A DNA stretch of 64,000 nt from JAITWN01 sp964437335 (GTDB lineage Bacteria > Pseudomonadota > Gammaproteobacteria > SZUA-140): assembly GCA_964437335.1 (NCBI GenBank), contig CAYTGL010000007.1:1-64000 (forward strand). The letters run 5' to 3'. The translations under genes were made by a program, and so were the position numbers. The notes under the pieces were generated by a model that made no database searches, was not told the origin of the DNA, and saw nothing but the letters and a program-made list of their open reading frames with translations. Below are positions 8,741-18,012 of this stretch, piece by piece. Each line of letters starts with the position of its first letter. The stretch's first letter is position 1.

Positions 8741-9505
8741 ATGGCCACCCTGAGCACCACACCGCAATCGCTCGAACTGCCGCCGGAGGCCGAATTGCCG
8801 CGGCATATCGCCATGATTATGGACGGCAACGGCCGTTGGGCGCAGCGGCGCGGGTTTCCCCGCATTGAAGGGCACCGCCGCGGCGTGGCCAGCGTGCGGG
8901 CCGTCACCGAAGAGTGCACCCGGTTGGGCATCGAGCAGCTTACCTTGTACTGCCTTTCCAGCGAAAACTGGAAACGCCCTCAGGCCGAGCTCGACTTCCT
9001 CATGCAGTTGCTCGAGCAATACCTGGTGGAAGAACGCTCGACCATCTTGCAGCAGAACATCCGCTTTGAGGTGATCGGCCGCCGCGACGGCGTGCCTGAT
9101 GTGGTTCAGCAGCAAATGGACAAAACGGCCGAACTAAGCCGCGCCAACACCGGCACCCGCCTCTGCCTGGCGGTGAACTACGGCGGCCGCGGTGAAATCG
9201 CCGACGCCGTGAGGGCCATCTGCGAAAAAGTGCAAGCCGGCGAGCTCAGCGCGGCCGATGTCGACGAAACCACCATCGCCGACCACCTCTACACCGCCGG
9301 CCGCCCCGACCCCGACCTGCTGATCCGCACCGCCGGCGAAATGCGGGTCAGCAACTTCCTGCTCTGGCAAATCAGCTACGCCGAAATCTGGGTAACCGAC
9401 CGCTGCTGGCCCGAGTTTGGGGTGGCGGAACTGCATGAAGCCATTCGAGCCTACGCCAGCCGCGACCGCAGATTCGGCGGGCTACGGATGGGTGGCACGC
9501 CATGA
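8741..9505 (+). CDS. uppS: Isoprenyl transferase (undecaprenyl diphosphate synthase type)
   Basis: 254 aa. The enzyme condenses isopentenyl diphosphate units in cis onto farnesyl diphosphate to make the C55 carrier lipid for cell-wall and glycan assembly. Seen: HIAMIMDGNGRWA with the catalytic Asp, GHRRG, LYCLSSENWKRP, NYGGRGEI, and RPDPDLLIRTAGEMRVSNF followed by LLWQISYAE. The ATG at 8741 gives a normal length. Its stop overlaps the ATG of a downstream frame by four bases, but that frame begins with transposase debris rather than a gene. Confidence 0.95.
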   Translation: MATLSTTPQSLELPPEAELPRHIAMIMDGNGRWAQRRGFPRIEGHRRGVASVRAVTEECTRLGIEQLTLYCLSSENWKRPQAELDFLMQLLEQYLVEERSTILQQNIRFEVIGRRDGVPDVVQQQMDKTAELSRANTGTRLCLAVNYGGRGEIADAVRAICEKVQAGELSAADVDETTIADHLYTAGRPDPDLLIRTAGEMRVSNFLLWQISYAEIWVTDRCWPEFGVAELHEAIRAYASRDRRFGGLRMGGTP

Positions 9506-9546
9506 GCCCCAGCGAAGGGCGTGGCGCAGCGGCCACATCCCCAGCT

Positions 9547-9726
9547 ATACCTACAGGCAAGTTCGGCGTCTCTTACCGTACAGGGGAAGAAAACACCCTG
9601 CACGCCATGATCGAGTACCTGCATGCTAACCCCGTGCGGCGAGGACTGGTGCCACAGCCCGAGGACTGGGAGTGGTCCAGCGCCCGTTGGTACGCAGGCG
9701 GGAAGGCCGGCGGGTCGGGTGCAGCG
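9547..9726 (+). pseudogene. C-terminal fragment of a REP-associated (RAYT / IS200-like Y1) transposase
   Basis: In the frame that later becomes the esterase, residues read as MIEYLHANPVRRGLV, PEDWEWSSARWYAGG, the conserved C-terminal block of RAYT transposases. The catalytic HUH domain and the tyrosine are absent. It is a relic only. REP-like palindromes elsewhere in the window (4341, 21071, 21145) fit past activity of such enzymes. Confidence 0.75.
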
Positions 9727-9864
9727 TGTCGTTCGGCGGGAAATTACGTCTGGGCAAATTCCGAACGGCCGACACCGAACGGCCGACCATGCTGGATTGC
9801 GGCCCGCGGAGCGGTTAACGTGGGGGTTTCGCTTCGTTCCTCCCACCTTTTTTCGGAAGCTGCT

Positions 9865-10830
9865 ATGTCTCGATTTCTCCTGCTCGGCCTGGTGCTCGGG
9901 TTCTCCCTTTCTTGGCTTCCGGAAACGACATCGCTGGCTGCCGACCCGCGGCCTGCGACGGCCGAGCAACCCAAGCCCTCGGTCGATCGGCCCACGCTGA
10001 GCAACGTCCCCTATGGCGAGCACCCGAAGCAAGTGATCGATTTCTACCAGGCCGAGTCGCAGGAGCCGACACCGGTGGTGTTGTACATTCACGGCGGCGG
10101 CTGGCGCGGCGGCTCGAAAAACACGGTCGGCGCGAAGACATACCTCGCCGCGGGCATTTCCGTGGTATCGGTCGAGTATCGTTTTGTGCAAGAGGCGGGC
10201 GACGTGCTTCCGCCGGTGAAGGCGCCGCTGAGCGATGCGGCGCGGGCTCTGCAATTCGTCCGCGGCAAAGCGGCCGAGTGGAATATCGACAAAACACGCA
10301 TCGCCGCAACCGGCGGCTCCGCCGGAGCGTGCAGCAGTTTATGGCTCGCGTTTCACGACGATCTGGCCGATCCCCAGAGCAGCGATCCAGTCGCTCGCGA
10401 ATCGACTCGGTTGCTGTGTGCCGCGGTCGTGGGCGCGCAGACAACGCTCGACCCGCGGGAGATTCGCGAGTGGATGCCCAACGGCACTTATGGAGCGCAT
10501 GCCTTCTACCCAACCAGCGGTGACAAAAAAGCGCCGTCGTTTGGTACTTTTCTCGAAGAGCGCGAAAAACTGATGCCGTGGATCAAGGAGTATTCGCCCT
10601 ACGCGCTGGTGACGGCCGACGATCCGCCGGTCGCCCTGTTTTACAATGGCCCGCCAGCCATGGGCAAGGTAACGAAGGACCCCACCCACTCGGCCAACTA
10701 CGGCCTGCCGCTGCAAGAAAAGTGCAAGAGCGTCGGCGTCGAGTGCGAGTTGAACTACCCCGAAACGCCCGACGCCAAGCCCTCGACCGTCCACGCCTAT
10801 CTGATCGGCAAGCTGAAGGCGAAAAAGTAG
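9865..10830 (+). CDS. Secreted alpha/beta hydrolase (BD-FAE/esterase-lipase type)
   Basis: 321 aa from the ATG at 9865, with GGAAG at 9855-9859. The frame is open further upstream, but that part is transposase debris. An N-terminal signal peptide (FLLLGLVLGFSLSWL, then SLAA) is followed by the alpha/beta hydrolase fold: oxyanion motif YIHGGGWRGG, nucleophile elbow ATGGSAGACS, an Asp in TADDPPVALFYNG and a His in STVHAYLIGK as a plausible triad. The protein is predicted to hydrolyse carboxyl esters, perhaps on acetylated or feruloylated polysaccharide, outside the cytoplasm. The substrate cannot be told from sequence. Confidence 0.85.
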   Translation: MSRFLLLGLVLGFSLSWLPETTSLAADPRPATAEQPKPSVDRPTLSNVPYGEHPKQVIDFYQAESQEPTPVVLYIHGGGWRGGSKNTVGAKTYLAAGISVVSVEYRFVQEAGDVLPPVKAPLSDAARALQFVRGKAAEWNIDKTRIAATGGSAGACSSLWLAFHDDLADPQSSDPVARESTRLLCAAVVGAQTTLDPREIREWMPNGTYGAHAFYPTSGDKKAPSFGTFLEEREKLMPWIKEYSPYALVTADDPPVALFYNGPPAMGKVTKDPTHSANYGLPLQEKCKSVGVECELNYPETPDAKPSTVHAYLIGKLKAKK

Positions 10831-10866
10831 GTAAAGGCTCGTGCGGAAAAAGGGGGGCATCCATCC

Positions 10867-11523
10867 GTGTTCTATTCCATCCACACACGAGACCTCCCCG
10901 CCCGGCACGAGGTTTTTCTGCTGCGGGAACGCGACCCGCCGCGGACTGGGCCGTTGCGGTTTCGTTCGATGTACGCCGATTTGGTCTGCCGCAAATGCCA
11001 CCGAGTGAACGAATGGGCTGCGCTCAACCGGGGCGTGAGCGATGAGTTTGCGCTGCCACCACTCAAGCGCGATGCGATTACGACCTGTGATGACTTTCTG
11101 GTCGTGACGAAACGCCTGCACGATGCGCTAGCGCGCGTGCCAGGGCTCGACGTTCACACCTTCAAGGTGCCATCATCGCCCGATCACATCGTGTTGTTCC
11201 CCAAGCGGCAATTTCATCCGCCGCCCGATGCGCGTGTGTATACGCCCGTCGAGCCGCCGCAGTTGGGAGACGCATTTCAGGTGCGCGGCCGTCCCTGCCG
11301 CAAATGTGGGCGCATTGGCATGATGACGTTCTGGCTACACTGGTTTAATGTTCCGCCCGACGTCGTGCTGGCCGGGGCGATGATCGAAGTCGGACGGCCT
11401 GGCGTATCCATCGAATGGATCGCGTCGCAAGCCGTGGGGGATGTGATCACGCAAGGGAGATTTACCGGCCTCTCGATTCAACGGCAGGATGAATATAAAG
11501 ATTTACGCTGGTCAAGCACCTGA
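10867..11523 (+). CDS. Uncharacterised protein with two CxxC pairs
   Basis: 218 aa with a GTG start. CRKC near residue 38 and CRKCG near 145 suggest a zinc site. The middle carries DDFLVVTKRLHDALARVPGLDV, readable as a short conserved module (DDFLVVTKRLHD) similar in style to small immunity-type proteins found next to polymorphic toxins. No toxin gene is adjacent, so that resemblance is weak. It lies 36 bp after the esterase and may be co-transcribed with it. Confidence 0.6.
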   Translation: MFYSIHTRDLPARHEVFLLRERDPPRTGPLRFRSMYADLVCRKCHRVNEWAALNRGVSDEFALPPLKRDAITTCDDFLVVTKRLHDALARVPGLDVHTFKVPSSPDHIVLFPKRQFHPPPDARVYTPVEPPQLGDAFQVRGRPCRKCGRIGMMTFWLHWFNVPPDVVLAGAMIEVGRPGVSIEWIASQAVGDVITQGRFTGLSIQRQDEYKDLRWSST

Positions 11524-12014
11524 CAGGCTGGCCAGAGCGGGGGAGACGCGATCTGAGTCTCAGTGCAGGGCGTGCCCCACAAACCGCAACGGCTTGCGAG
11601 CCTCTAGTTCGATCGTCGACCTGCCGCTGCGTAACCGCAAAAGCGGGCGCGAGATAACTGCCCATTCGCTCGAATGTTTTCAGGGGAGCTGCCCGCTAGC
11701 GAAACGCACGCCAACTGGCAAACATGAAACTCGACCAATTAAGGCTTGACAGGGCCAGCGGATTAGTGTACATTTGTATCTGGTGTGGTTTGGAAGTTGG
11801 AGCATTGGGTGGGGGTTCTGCCTCTGTATTGGGTGACGCGCCGTAAAGGCGGTGCGGTCGTCCGGGCGGCACTCGGCCCGCGAATCAACCATCATCAATG
11901 TCGCAAGTTTTATGGGACGGGCCATAAATAAAAGGCAGGGGGTTGTGTGCCGCAATGTGAAGTGAATGCATCGTGTGTGCCACACGGTTTGAGGCCGCGG
12001 CCGGTCGCGGCTTG
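11524..12014. other. Intergenic region with one promoter-like site
   Basis: About 490 bp with no supported ORF. It contains a good sigma70-like promoter at 11746-11774 with no gene downstream on that strand, which suggests a lost gene or an unseen small RNA. Confidence 0.4.
11746..11774 (+). promoter_or_regulatory. Orphan sigma70-like promoter
   Basis: TTGACA (11746-11751), a 17-nt spacer and TACATT (11769-11774). The stretch GTGTACATTTGTATC around the -10 is imperfectly palindromic and resembles a LexA-type operator only loosely. Confidence 0.4.
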
Positions 12015-12512
12015 CTATATTTCTCGCAGCAGAACGCACATTCCAAATATGTAGGGCAGGTTGATGGCCGCTGCCCACCATGCGCGGGAGCGGTATCGGC
12101 CGCGGAGCTCATCGTCAGACACAAAGACCCTCAGCAGCAGCCAAAACACATAAAATTGCAGCGGGAAAAACAGAATGCCCATCACGGCGCCCCGGAACGC
12201 TCGGTTGGCGTGCTGTTCACGGTCGCTGGCGACCGGCTCGGCATCGTCAGCTTCTTCAAGGTCGGGTGGCCAAAGCTCGTGGGTCGGGGCGCCTGTTGGG
12301 GGAGGGGTGAGAAGTTGTTGAGCCTGCTCAACATCGTTTGGGCTCACGAGCAATTGAATGCCGCCGAACGCATTGCTCAAGACCCAATTCATGCCCACGG
12401 TGTCTTCCCCTACCAGGCGAACCTCCAGCCCGGCGTCCTCCAGGCGGTTCTTGGCAAGATGGGCCTCGGGAGAATTATCGAATGTTTTGATCGTGACGAG
12501 GCTTTTCTCCAT
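12015..12512 (-). CDS. DUF2007-type putative signal-transducing membrane protein
   Basis: 165 aa. Residues 1-70 (VTIKTFDNSPEAHLAKNRLE, AGLEVRLVGEDTV, GGIQLLVSPNDVEQA) match the DUF2007 fold, a small ferredoxin-like domain of unknown ligand. An acidic linker follows, then two hydrophobic helices (GAVMGILFFPLQFYVFWLLL and AAINLPYIFGMCVLL). It is therefore a membrane-anchored version with the domain probably cytoplasmic. No operon partner is seen. Confidence 0.75.
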   Translation of the reverse strand: MEKSLVTIKTFDNSPEAHLAKNRLEDAGLEVRLVGEDTVGMNWVLSNAFGGIQLLVSPNDVEQAQQLLTPPPTGAPTHELWPPDLEEADDAEPVASDREQHANRAFRGAVMGILFFPLQFYVFWLLLRVFVSDDELRGRYRSRAWWAAAINLPYIFGMCVLLREI

Positions 12513-12887
12513 TGAGCGAATTCCCTGCCGAACTTCGATCTGGGTTGCCGCCTATCGCCTGGATGCCGTTCCCCAACCGAACGGGCCAGCGATGGGTTCT
12601 TGAAGTTGGAATTGTAGCTGCTGATGACGCTGGCGCCACGCTCGTTTCTGTGGGTGTGACCTTGAGGTGGGTGGCGAGCAGTTACCTGTCGTTGGGCGAA
12701 TTTGCATACATCAGCGCGGACTGGATGGGATAAATGCAGATGCGCTGGAAGCAACCTTGATCATTTCTGCGGAGCGTTGGTGATGAGAGCCTGGATTGCG
12801 TTGGTGCTCGCGGTTGAGGAAAGATAATCCAGCAGCAACTCAATGCCGCGTCGAATCCGACCGCATCTCCGCTGGCTCACCGGCAGA
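12513..12887. other. Intergenic region
   Basis: 375 bp with no supported gene. The frames here are antisense or composite and show no family resemblance. Confidence 0.4.
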
Positions 12888-13973
12888 TTAGCACAAGGCG
12901 CCGTCTGCCGCCGCGATGTGGCTTTGCAGGGCAGGGTAGTCTGTGTAGCCGTGCGAACCGGAGCCATAGAACGTGCTGGGATCGGGCTCATTGAGCGGGG
13001 CGTCGATGGCGAAACGTCGCGGCAGATCGGGGTTGGCGATGAACAGCTTTCCGAACGCCACGGCGTCGGCCTCGCCTGCCGCGATGGCCTGATTGGCCGT
13101 TTCGAACGAGAAACCTTCATTGGCGATATAAATGCCGCCGAATTGGCGCTTCAGCTCGGGTCCGAGTCGGCCGGGTCCCACGGACTCGCGAACCGCCAGG
13201 AACGCGATGCCGCGTGCTCCGAGTTGTTCGGCAACGTAGCCGAAGGTGGCCGCGGGATTCGAGTCGGACATGGAGTGGGCGTCGCCGCGTGGCGCGAGGT
13301 GCATGCCGACTCGACCGGCGCCCCACACCGAGACGACCGCGTCGGTGACTTCCAGCATCAGCCGGGCACGATTCTCAATGGATCCGCCGTATTCGTCGGT
13401 TCGCTGGTTCGAGCCGTCTTGCAGAAACTGATCCAGCAAGTAGCCGTTGGCGCCGTGGATTTCCACACCATCGAAGCCGGCACGCTGGGCGTGCTCGGCG
13501 CCCTGCTTGAATTGGGCGACGATATCCGGGATTTCGTGCCGCTCGAGTGCGCGAGGCGTTACGAAGGGGCGGATCGGCCGGAGCAGGCTGGGATGGCCCT
13601 CGGGCGTGATTGCGCTGGGGGCGACGGGGAGTTTGCCGCCAAGGTAAGAGGGATCGGAGATGCGGCCCACGTGCCAGAGCTGCAAGAGAATGCGGCCGCC
13701 GGCTTCATGCACGGCCCGCGTGACCCCTTGCCAGCCGGCGACTTGCTCGGGTGACCAGATGCCCGGCGTGTTGGGGTAGCCGACTCCCATCGGCGAGACG
13801 CTGGTGGCTTCCGTCAACATCAAGCCGGCGGTGGATCGCTGGCGATAATAGTCGGCCATCAAGGCGTTGGGCACGCGGCCTTCGCTGGCTCGGGTACGTG
13901 TTAACGGGGCCAGCACCACGCGGTTGGGTAATTGCCAATCGCCTACGATCAGGGGGGCCATGAGAGTCGGCAT
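12888..13973 (-). CDS. Old yellow enzyme family NADH:flavin oxidoreductase (alkene reductase)
   Basis: 361 aa TIM barrel binding FMN. Seen: LPNRVVLAPLTRTRA near the start, the LQLWHVGR strand, FDGVEIHGANGYLLDQFL with the HxxN pair that orients substrates, DEYGGSIENRARL, and the phosphate-binding AVAFGKLFIANPDLPRRF. These are signatures of the NemA/OYE class, which reduces activated C=C bonds of enals, enones or nitro compounds with NAD(P)H. The length is typical and the gene intact. It stands alone, so its physiological role (detoxification is usual) is inferred. Confidence 0.93.
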   Translation of the reverse strand: MPTLMAPLIVGDWQLPNRVVLAPLTRTRASEGRVPNALMADYYRQRSTAGLMLTEATSVSPMGVGYPNTPGIWSPEQVAGWQGVTRAVHEAGGRILLQLWHVGRISDPSYLGGKLPVAPSAITPEGHPSLLRPIRPFVTPRALERHEIPDIVAQFKQGAEHAQRAGFDGVEIHGANGYLLDQFLQDGSNQRTDEYGGSIENRARLMLEVTDAVVSVWGAGRVGMHLAPRGDAHSMSDSNPAATFGYVAEQLGARGIAFLAVRESVGPGRLGPELKRQFGGIYIANEGFSFETANQAIAAGEADAVAFGKLFIANPDLPRRFAIDAPLNEPDPSTFYGSGSHGYTDYPALQSHIAAADGALC

Positions 13974-14212
13974 CGAATTCCTCGCTTTTCCAAGAATCGC
14001 AGGGGGCGGGGCTCCGCCGGTCGAAGCCGTGCCGCGGCTCAGTTGCTACGGGGAAGTACCACCGCTGTTGGCCAACCTTACACAAAAAAATGAACCGCGC
14101 GCCGATCGCCCCCGATCGATTTGAGGAAACGCCTGCGAGGAGTGGGGTTCGTGCCGGGCTGGATGTTGGGAATGGGTGCGACGGGCGACGCCCGGAGCTT
14201 GCAGGTACTCGC

Positions 14213-14878
14213 TTAGCCTTGCCGCTTTACCATGGCCTCTACCCAGACGGGCACGTAGGGGGGAGTGCAGCCCTTGGATACGGGCCAGTCGCGGTAAAGG
14301 CCGATTTCTTCGCCGATGGCGATGACGCGTTTGCGGAGCTTGGGGTGGTGGATGCCAATTGCGGCCAGCGTGTTGTTCATAGTCCATTGCACCTCGGGCA
14401 ACGCCTTCGGCAGTTCTTTCTCGATGCGATCGAGCAGCCCAGGCAGGTCGAGGCCGTGGGCGTCTTTGTTGACTCGGCTGGCGGTGAGGTTCCAGCCGGC
14501 TCGGGCGGCCCAGCGATCCTTGGCCTTCATCCATTTTTCGCGCAGCGTTTCCTGCTCGGGATGCTGGGCGACAACATAAGCGTTCAGCCAGTCTGCCACT
14601 TGGGCGCAGGTGGTGGAGCGAGTCAACTTGTCGAGTTCGTTAGCGGAGAGCGACCGGGGCTGGATGATAAGCGTGGCGAGGAGCTGCGCTTCGACGTTGC
14701 CGGTATCCCAAAGTTCGAGCGCGAGTTCGTGATTGGCCTTGAGCTTTTTGGCCAGCGCGCGGATGTCGCCCAGTTTCACGCCGAATTGGTTGTCGGGCGC
14801 GCCGGCCTTGGTGTTGTGCTTGCGCCGCGCGTCGTCGCCGAGGGACTGAAGTTGTGCCAGGATTTCTTTGACGTTCAT
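14213..14878 (-). CDS. AlkD-like DNA alkylation repair protein (HEAT-repeat glycosylase family)
   Basis: 221 aa from the ATG at 14878. The frame extends upstream to 15028, but family similarity begins with MNVKEILAQLQSLGD. The protein is all helical with HEAT-like pairs: GVKLGDIRALAKKLKANHEL, LALELWDTGNVEAQLLATLI, SANELDKLTRSTTCAQVADW, DRWAARAGWNLTA. The family binds DNA on a concave surface, and AlkD members excise alkylated purines without base flipping. W and D residues are present in the expected helices, but activity cannot be assigned with certainty. Confidence 0.85.
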   Translation of the reverse strand: MNVKEILAQLQSLGDDARRKHNTKAGAPDNQFGVKLGDIRALAKKLKANHELALELWDTGNVEAQLLATLIIQPRSLSANELDKLTRSTTCAQVADWLNAYVVAQHPEQETLREKWMKAKDRWAARAGWNLTASRVNKDAHGLDLPGLLDRIEKELPKALPEVQWTMNNTLAAIGIHHPKLRKRVIAIGEEIGLYRDWPVSKGCTPPYVPVWVEAMVKRQG

Positions 14879-15116
14879 GTGGAGGATTATACTCGCAACT
14901 TTGGGCAAGCCAACGGGTGCCATTGTGCCCCCGATGCCGGCTGCGATTGTTGCCAGGGAAGGGGGGCGGTAAAAGCCCGAATTCACGGCATGAGCGCACT
15001 GGGGGCCACGAACACTGGGCAAAGCCATTGGCGCCCAAACAGACCGGCGCCTGTGCCACCCCGCCGACTGGTCTTTCAGGCTGCATTGAGGCGGGCAGAA
15101 GCATACCCTCCGAGGA

Positions 15117-15818
15117 CTACGACTTGCTCAATTTGGCGATTGCCGCGTCCGTGACATCCGTTACGACTTTCTTGATCAGCCGCCAGCTCTCAAGGTAGTA
15201 GTTGTCGTCGATCTCGATGCGATCACCGATGACGTAGCGGGCCTTCCTGCCGGCCTTGCGGAGGTAGATTTCGTTCACAACGCCCTTGTTGTGTTCCAGG
15301 ATGTCCCTGACCGCTTTCACTTCGGCCAAGATGTCAATCTCATCGGCCGTCGGACACCCCAGATTGACGGCCTTCTCAACCGCCACGAACCATTCTCGCA
15401 GGCTGTTATACTTCAGTTCGTTGAGTTGCTTAAGAATCATTCCGGAAATGATCTCATCACGGTCCCCGGCCTTGAGGACCACCTCGAACTCCAATTGGCT
15501 CTTCGCGAACTGCCAAGGGTTGTAAAGAAGGAGGCGGTGGAGGAGGTTGAACAGGAATACCTCGAAGGCCGATACGAACTGGCGGAAGGTGAATGTGGAT
15601 AGATAGTCCCGTGTGTACCGCGGGGCTAGTTGCATCAAACCGTCTTGGTCGATCCGAGTCCCGGTGGCCAGATTTTCCGCGCTGATACTATGCCCCTCGT
15701 CCACGAGGATCTGGAAGGACCGCCAGACGATCTTGGAGTGTTCAAAGAAGTCGTGGACAGAGTCAAGTTCCGCGTGAGCCTGGTCCGCGATGCTTTGCAG
15801 GTCATCTTGGACGGACAT
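15117..15818 (-). CDS. HEPN-like protein, candidate toxin of a two-gene pair
   Basis: 233 aa, predicted largely helical. RDILEH at residues 171-176 fits the HEPN RNase signature R-x4-6-H and lies in a helix context (EVKAVRDILEHNKGVVNE), as in MAE_28990-type HEPN proteins. The region before it (FTFRQFVSAFEVFLFNLLH) is the conserved helix of such proteins. It starts 9 bp after the stop of a 79-aa ORF on the same strand, the spacing of a toxin-antitoxin pair. HEPN ribonucleases commonly act in such pairs. The assignment rests on one motif and gene layout. Confidence 0.6.
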   Translation of the reverse strand: MSVQDDLQSIADQAHAELDSVHDFFEHSKIVWRSFQILVDEGHSISAENLATGTRIDQDGLMQLAPRYTRDYLSTFTFRQFVSAFEVFLFNLLHRLLLYNPWQFAKSQLEFEVVLKAGDRDEIISGMILKQLNELKYNSLREWFVAVEKAVNLGCPTADEIDILAEVKAVRDILEHNKGVVNEIYLRKAGRKARYVIGDRIEIDDNYYLESWRLIKKVVTDVTDAAIAKLSKS

Positions 15819-15827
15819 CGCGATTCC

Positions 15828-16067
15828 TTACGCTGCATCGAGGAGGGCCTGAACGCGATGAGGGTCGATCCTTTTGCCCAGATTAATGACCGCTATCGCT
15901 GGCCGCCCATCCACCGAGATCGCGCTATGGTCGACCCAGTACGGTATGCCATTCGTTTGAAGAAGTTCGCGCACTTGATCTAGCTGGCGCACTGGGACCA
16001 TGAGGTAAGGTCCAGACATGCCATCCGTTGAAATCCTGATTGGTTTTCGGGTCGAATCGTCGATCAT
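15828..16067 (-). CDS. Small protein upstream of the HEPN gene, possible antitoxin
   Basis: 79 aa from the ATG at 16067, which has GAGGGA at 16075-16080. The frame opens upstream to 16160 without similarity. The sequence (GPYLMVPVRQLDQVRELL, IPYWVDHSAISVDGRPAIAV, IDPHRVQALLDA) suggests a compact alpha/beta fold. I do not recognise a named family. Its position nine bases before the HEPN-like gene suggests it is the antitoxin or a regulatory partner. Confidence 0.6.
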   Translation of the reverse strand: MIDDSTRKPIRISTDGMSGPYLMVPVRQLDQVRELLQTNGIPYWVDHSAISVDGRPAIAVINLGKRIDPHRVQALLDAA

Positions 16068-16380
16068 CGCTTTATCCCTCACTCTCCCCCACATTTTACC
16101 GCGCGGCCGCGGCAACGCCAAACGGTATTGTCTCTTGTGCATCTCGTGGCATCTCGGCATCTCGTCGCTGTCCGGCTCATCACGCGTGGCGGTCCTCGTT
16201 TCGCTATTGCTTGCGACTTATCGGGCACGGGGATGAGTGACGGCGTTTGGCAACGAACGGAGAGAGGTTTTCCGGAAGGGATTCGAGCTTGTATCCGACG
16301 AATACGGTGACAGCCCAGGAATGGGCTCCTGAAATTCCTCGACCGGCATGCCGAGGCCTTGCCTCTTCCCAAATGAAACA
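16068..16380. other. Intergenic region
   Basis: About 310 bp, no supported gene. Confidence 0.4.
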
Positions 16381-16404
16381 AGCCGCCGAGTTGCCTCGGC
16401 GGCT
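16381..16404 (-). terminator. Hairpin downstream of the lipoprotein gene
   Basis: AGCCGCCGAG (16381-16390) pairs with CTCGGCGGCT (16395-16404) around TTGC. It lies about 40 bp past the minus-strand stop at 16443 and is followed on that strand by a T-rich stretch. Confidence 0.6.
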
Positions 16405-16442
16405 GGGGGGTGGTTTTGCTTTTCAAGAGTGATCGGCCGAGC

Positions 16443-17579
16443 TTACTGCGTGAAGCTTGAACCGGGCTGCGGCATCAGGCCGGCGCTGCTGGGGGGGCCG
16501 TAGCTGCCTGGGCCGGTGGCGGTGGCAGGGGCGCCGAAGCGGGCGGTGCTGCCTGGTGCGTAACTGGCGTTGGCGGTTGAGGCGCCGCCCGTGGCCGGCG
16601 TCGTGTAGTTGTAAGGCGCCTGGTAGGCGGCGGTGCCGGTCGGACGATTGTCTGACATGCTGCCAGGGCTGTAGATGGTGGGGCTGGCCGCTGCGGGGCT
16701 GGCCGCGGGCGTTCCATAGCTGCTATAGGGGTTGGTCACCGCGGCGCCCGGGTTGTAGGCCGGCATGCCCGTGGCAGGGTTGGTGGCCGGATAAGCGGTT
16801 CCCGGTTGCGAGTAAGCGGCCGGCATGCCTGGGTAAGCACCGGCCGGATTTCCTGCCCCGGGATTGTCTGGGGCGGGATAGCCGGCAGGGTTTGCGGGGG
16901 TCGAGTAGCCGGTTGGGGCGGGATAGCTTCCCACCGTCCCGGCGCCGTTGTAGGGAGGCATGGCCGAGTTGCGCGCATCGGCGATGAGGGCCGTGGCGCC
17001 CGGTTGGGCCCATTGATTGCCATAGGCCGGATCGGTGGATTGATAGCCACCGGCCGGCACCCCCGTGTCCTGATATGCGCCGGGCACGGCGTAGGGGTCC
17101 TGGGCGTTGTATTCCTGAGCATATCGCGCAGCGCCCGCGGGCGCGGCAGCCGCTACGGCTGAATTGACCGCGGCCGTACCGCTACCGTAAGCATTGGCGC
17201 TGTTATTGTAGGCATCGCTCGCGTGGGCGGCGTTGCTGAACGCGCTTTGTCCGTAGTTGGCTCCGCCCGCCGTGTTGGCGGCGTAGCCGCCTGGGTTGGA
17301 CCAGCCACCTTCGCCGCCGGTGTAGGGCTGTTCGAGCGGCCCACTGGGGCTGCTGGTGCTGGGGCCGCCCGCGAGCGTGCTGGGCTGGGCCCTCTCCGAT
17401 GGCAAGGCAACCTTGCTGTCGTTGGAATAAGTGCTCTTGGGCGCGGAAGCCACGGCGGGTTCGCCACCTTTCTTCTTGCTCCAAGGCCAGCTCTTGGCCA
17501 CGCCGCCGCTGCTGCGACAGCCGGCCAATAGAATTAGTCCGAGCCCCACGACCATCAGTCGCGCGATTGCTATCCGCAT
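16443..17579 (-). CDS. Low-complexity Tyr/Pro/Gly/Ala-rich lipoprotein
   Basis: 378 aa from the ATG at 17579. The signal sequence MRIAIARLMVVGLGLILLAG ends in a lipobox (LLAG-C), so lipidation at that Cys is predicted. After a basic stretch (SWPWSKKKGG) nearly the whole mature protein is disordered-looking and built from short degenerate PAYNPGA, NPAGYP and AYPGTAYP-like units with many tyrosines. It may be a flexible envelope or surface polymer-like protein. No enzymatic domain is seen. A hairpin terminator follows. Confidence 0.75.
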   Translation of the reverse strand: MRIAIARLMVVGLGLILLAGCRSSGGVAKSWPWSKKKGGEPAVASAPKSTYSNDSKVALPSERAQPSTLAGGPSTSSPSGPLEQPYTGGEGGWSNPGGYAANTAGGANYGQSAFSNAAHASDAYNNSANAYGSGTAAVNSAVAAAAPAGAARYAQEYNAQDPYAVPGAYQDTGVPAGGYQSTDPAYGNQWAQPGATALIADARNSAMPPYNGAGTVGSYPAPTGYSTPANPAGYPAPDNPGAGNPAGAYPGMPAAYSQPGTAYPATNPATGMPAYNPGAAVTNPYSSYGTPAASPAAASPTIYSPGSMSDNRPTGTAAYQAPYNYTTPATGGASTANASYAPGSTARFGAPATATGPGSYGPPSSAGLMPQPGSSFTQ

Positions 17580-18012
17580 GAGCCAAGCCCTCGCTGAATT
17601 TTTGGAGCGATCCGCCGGGCAAAAGACGAGGTTAAGCGCCGGCGTGTCATCCGTGACGATTATTTGATTTGAGAGGTGTACTAGTACTCGCCGCGCGGCA
17701 CAGCCGCAGCTCAGCGAAGAGCAACGACGAGCGAGCGCGGTGTGAAACGTAGTTCGGCCGTCCTGGCCTGCCAACTTGATCTAATCCGCAAAATCGGTCG
17801 AGCTTGCGCTCCCCAATGACTGATAGACGGGGCGGGATTATAGGACGGCCCGTTCCACCGTCAACGCCAGTTTCGGTAGGAAGTCCACTTTCTTCGATGC
17901 GAGCGGCGGCGGAAACATCGAGGTCGTTGCTGACTTGGGGAGAGGAGTTCGTACCACTGCCAGCGCTCCCCCTCGGGATTTCCCCCGTCGCGGGGAAGGG
18001 AGGAAGAGGAAG
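17580..18012. other. Intergenic region
   Basis: 433 bp between two minus-strand genes, with nothing recognisable apart from the upstream region of the lipoprotein gene. Confidence 0.4.

Noticed and set aside
11763..11780. LexA-type operator near the orphan promoter
   Set aside because: The half-site GTAC and the GTA half do not match any LexA consensus fully and no SOS gene follows.
12843..13754. 303-aa plus-strand ORF in the old yellow enzyme gene
   Set aside because: Antisense shadow; no family features.
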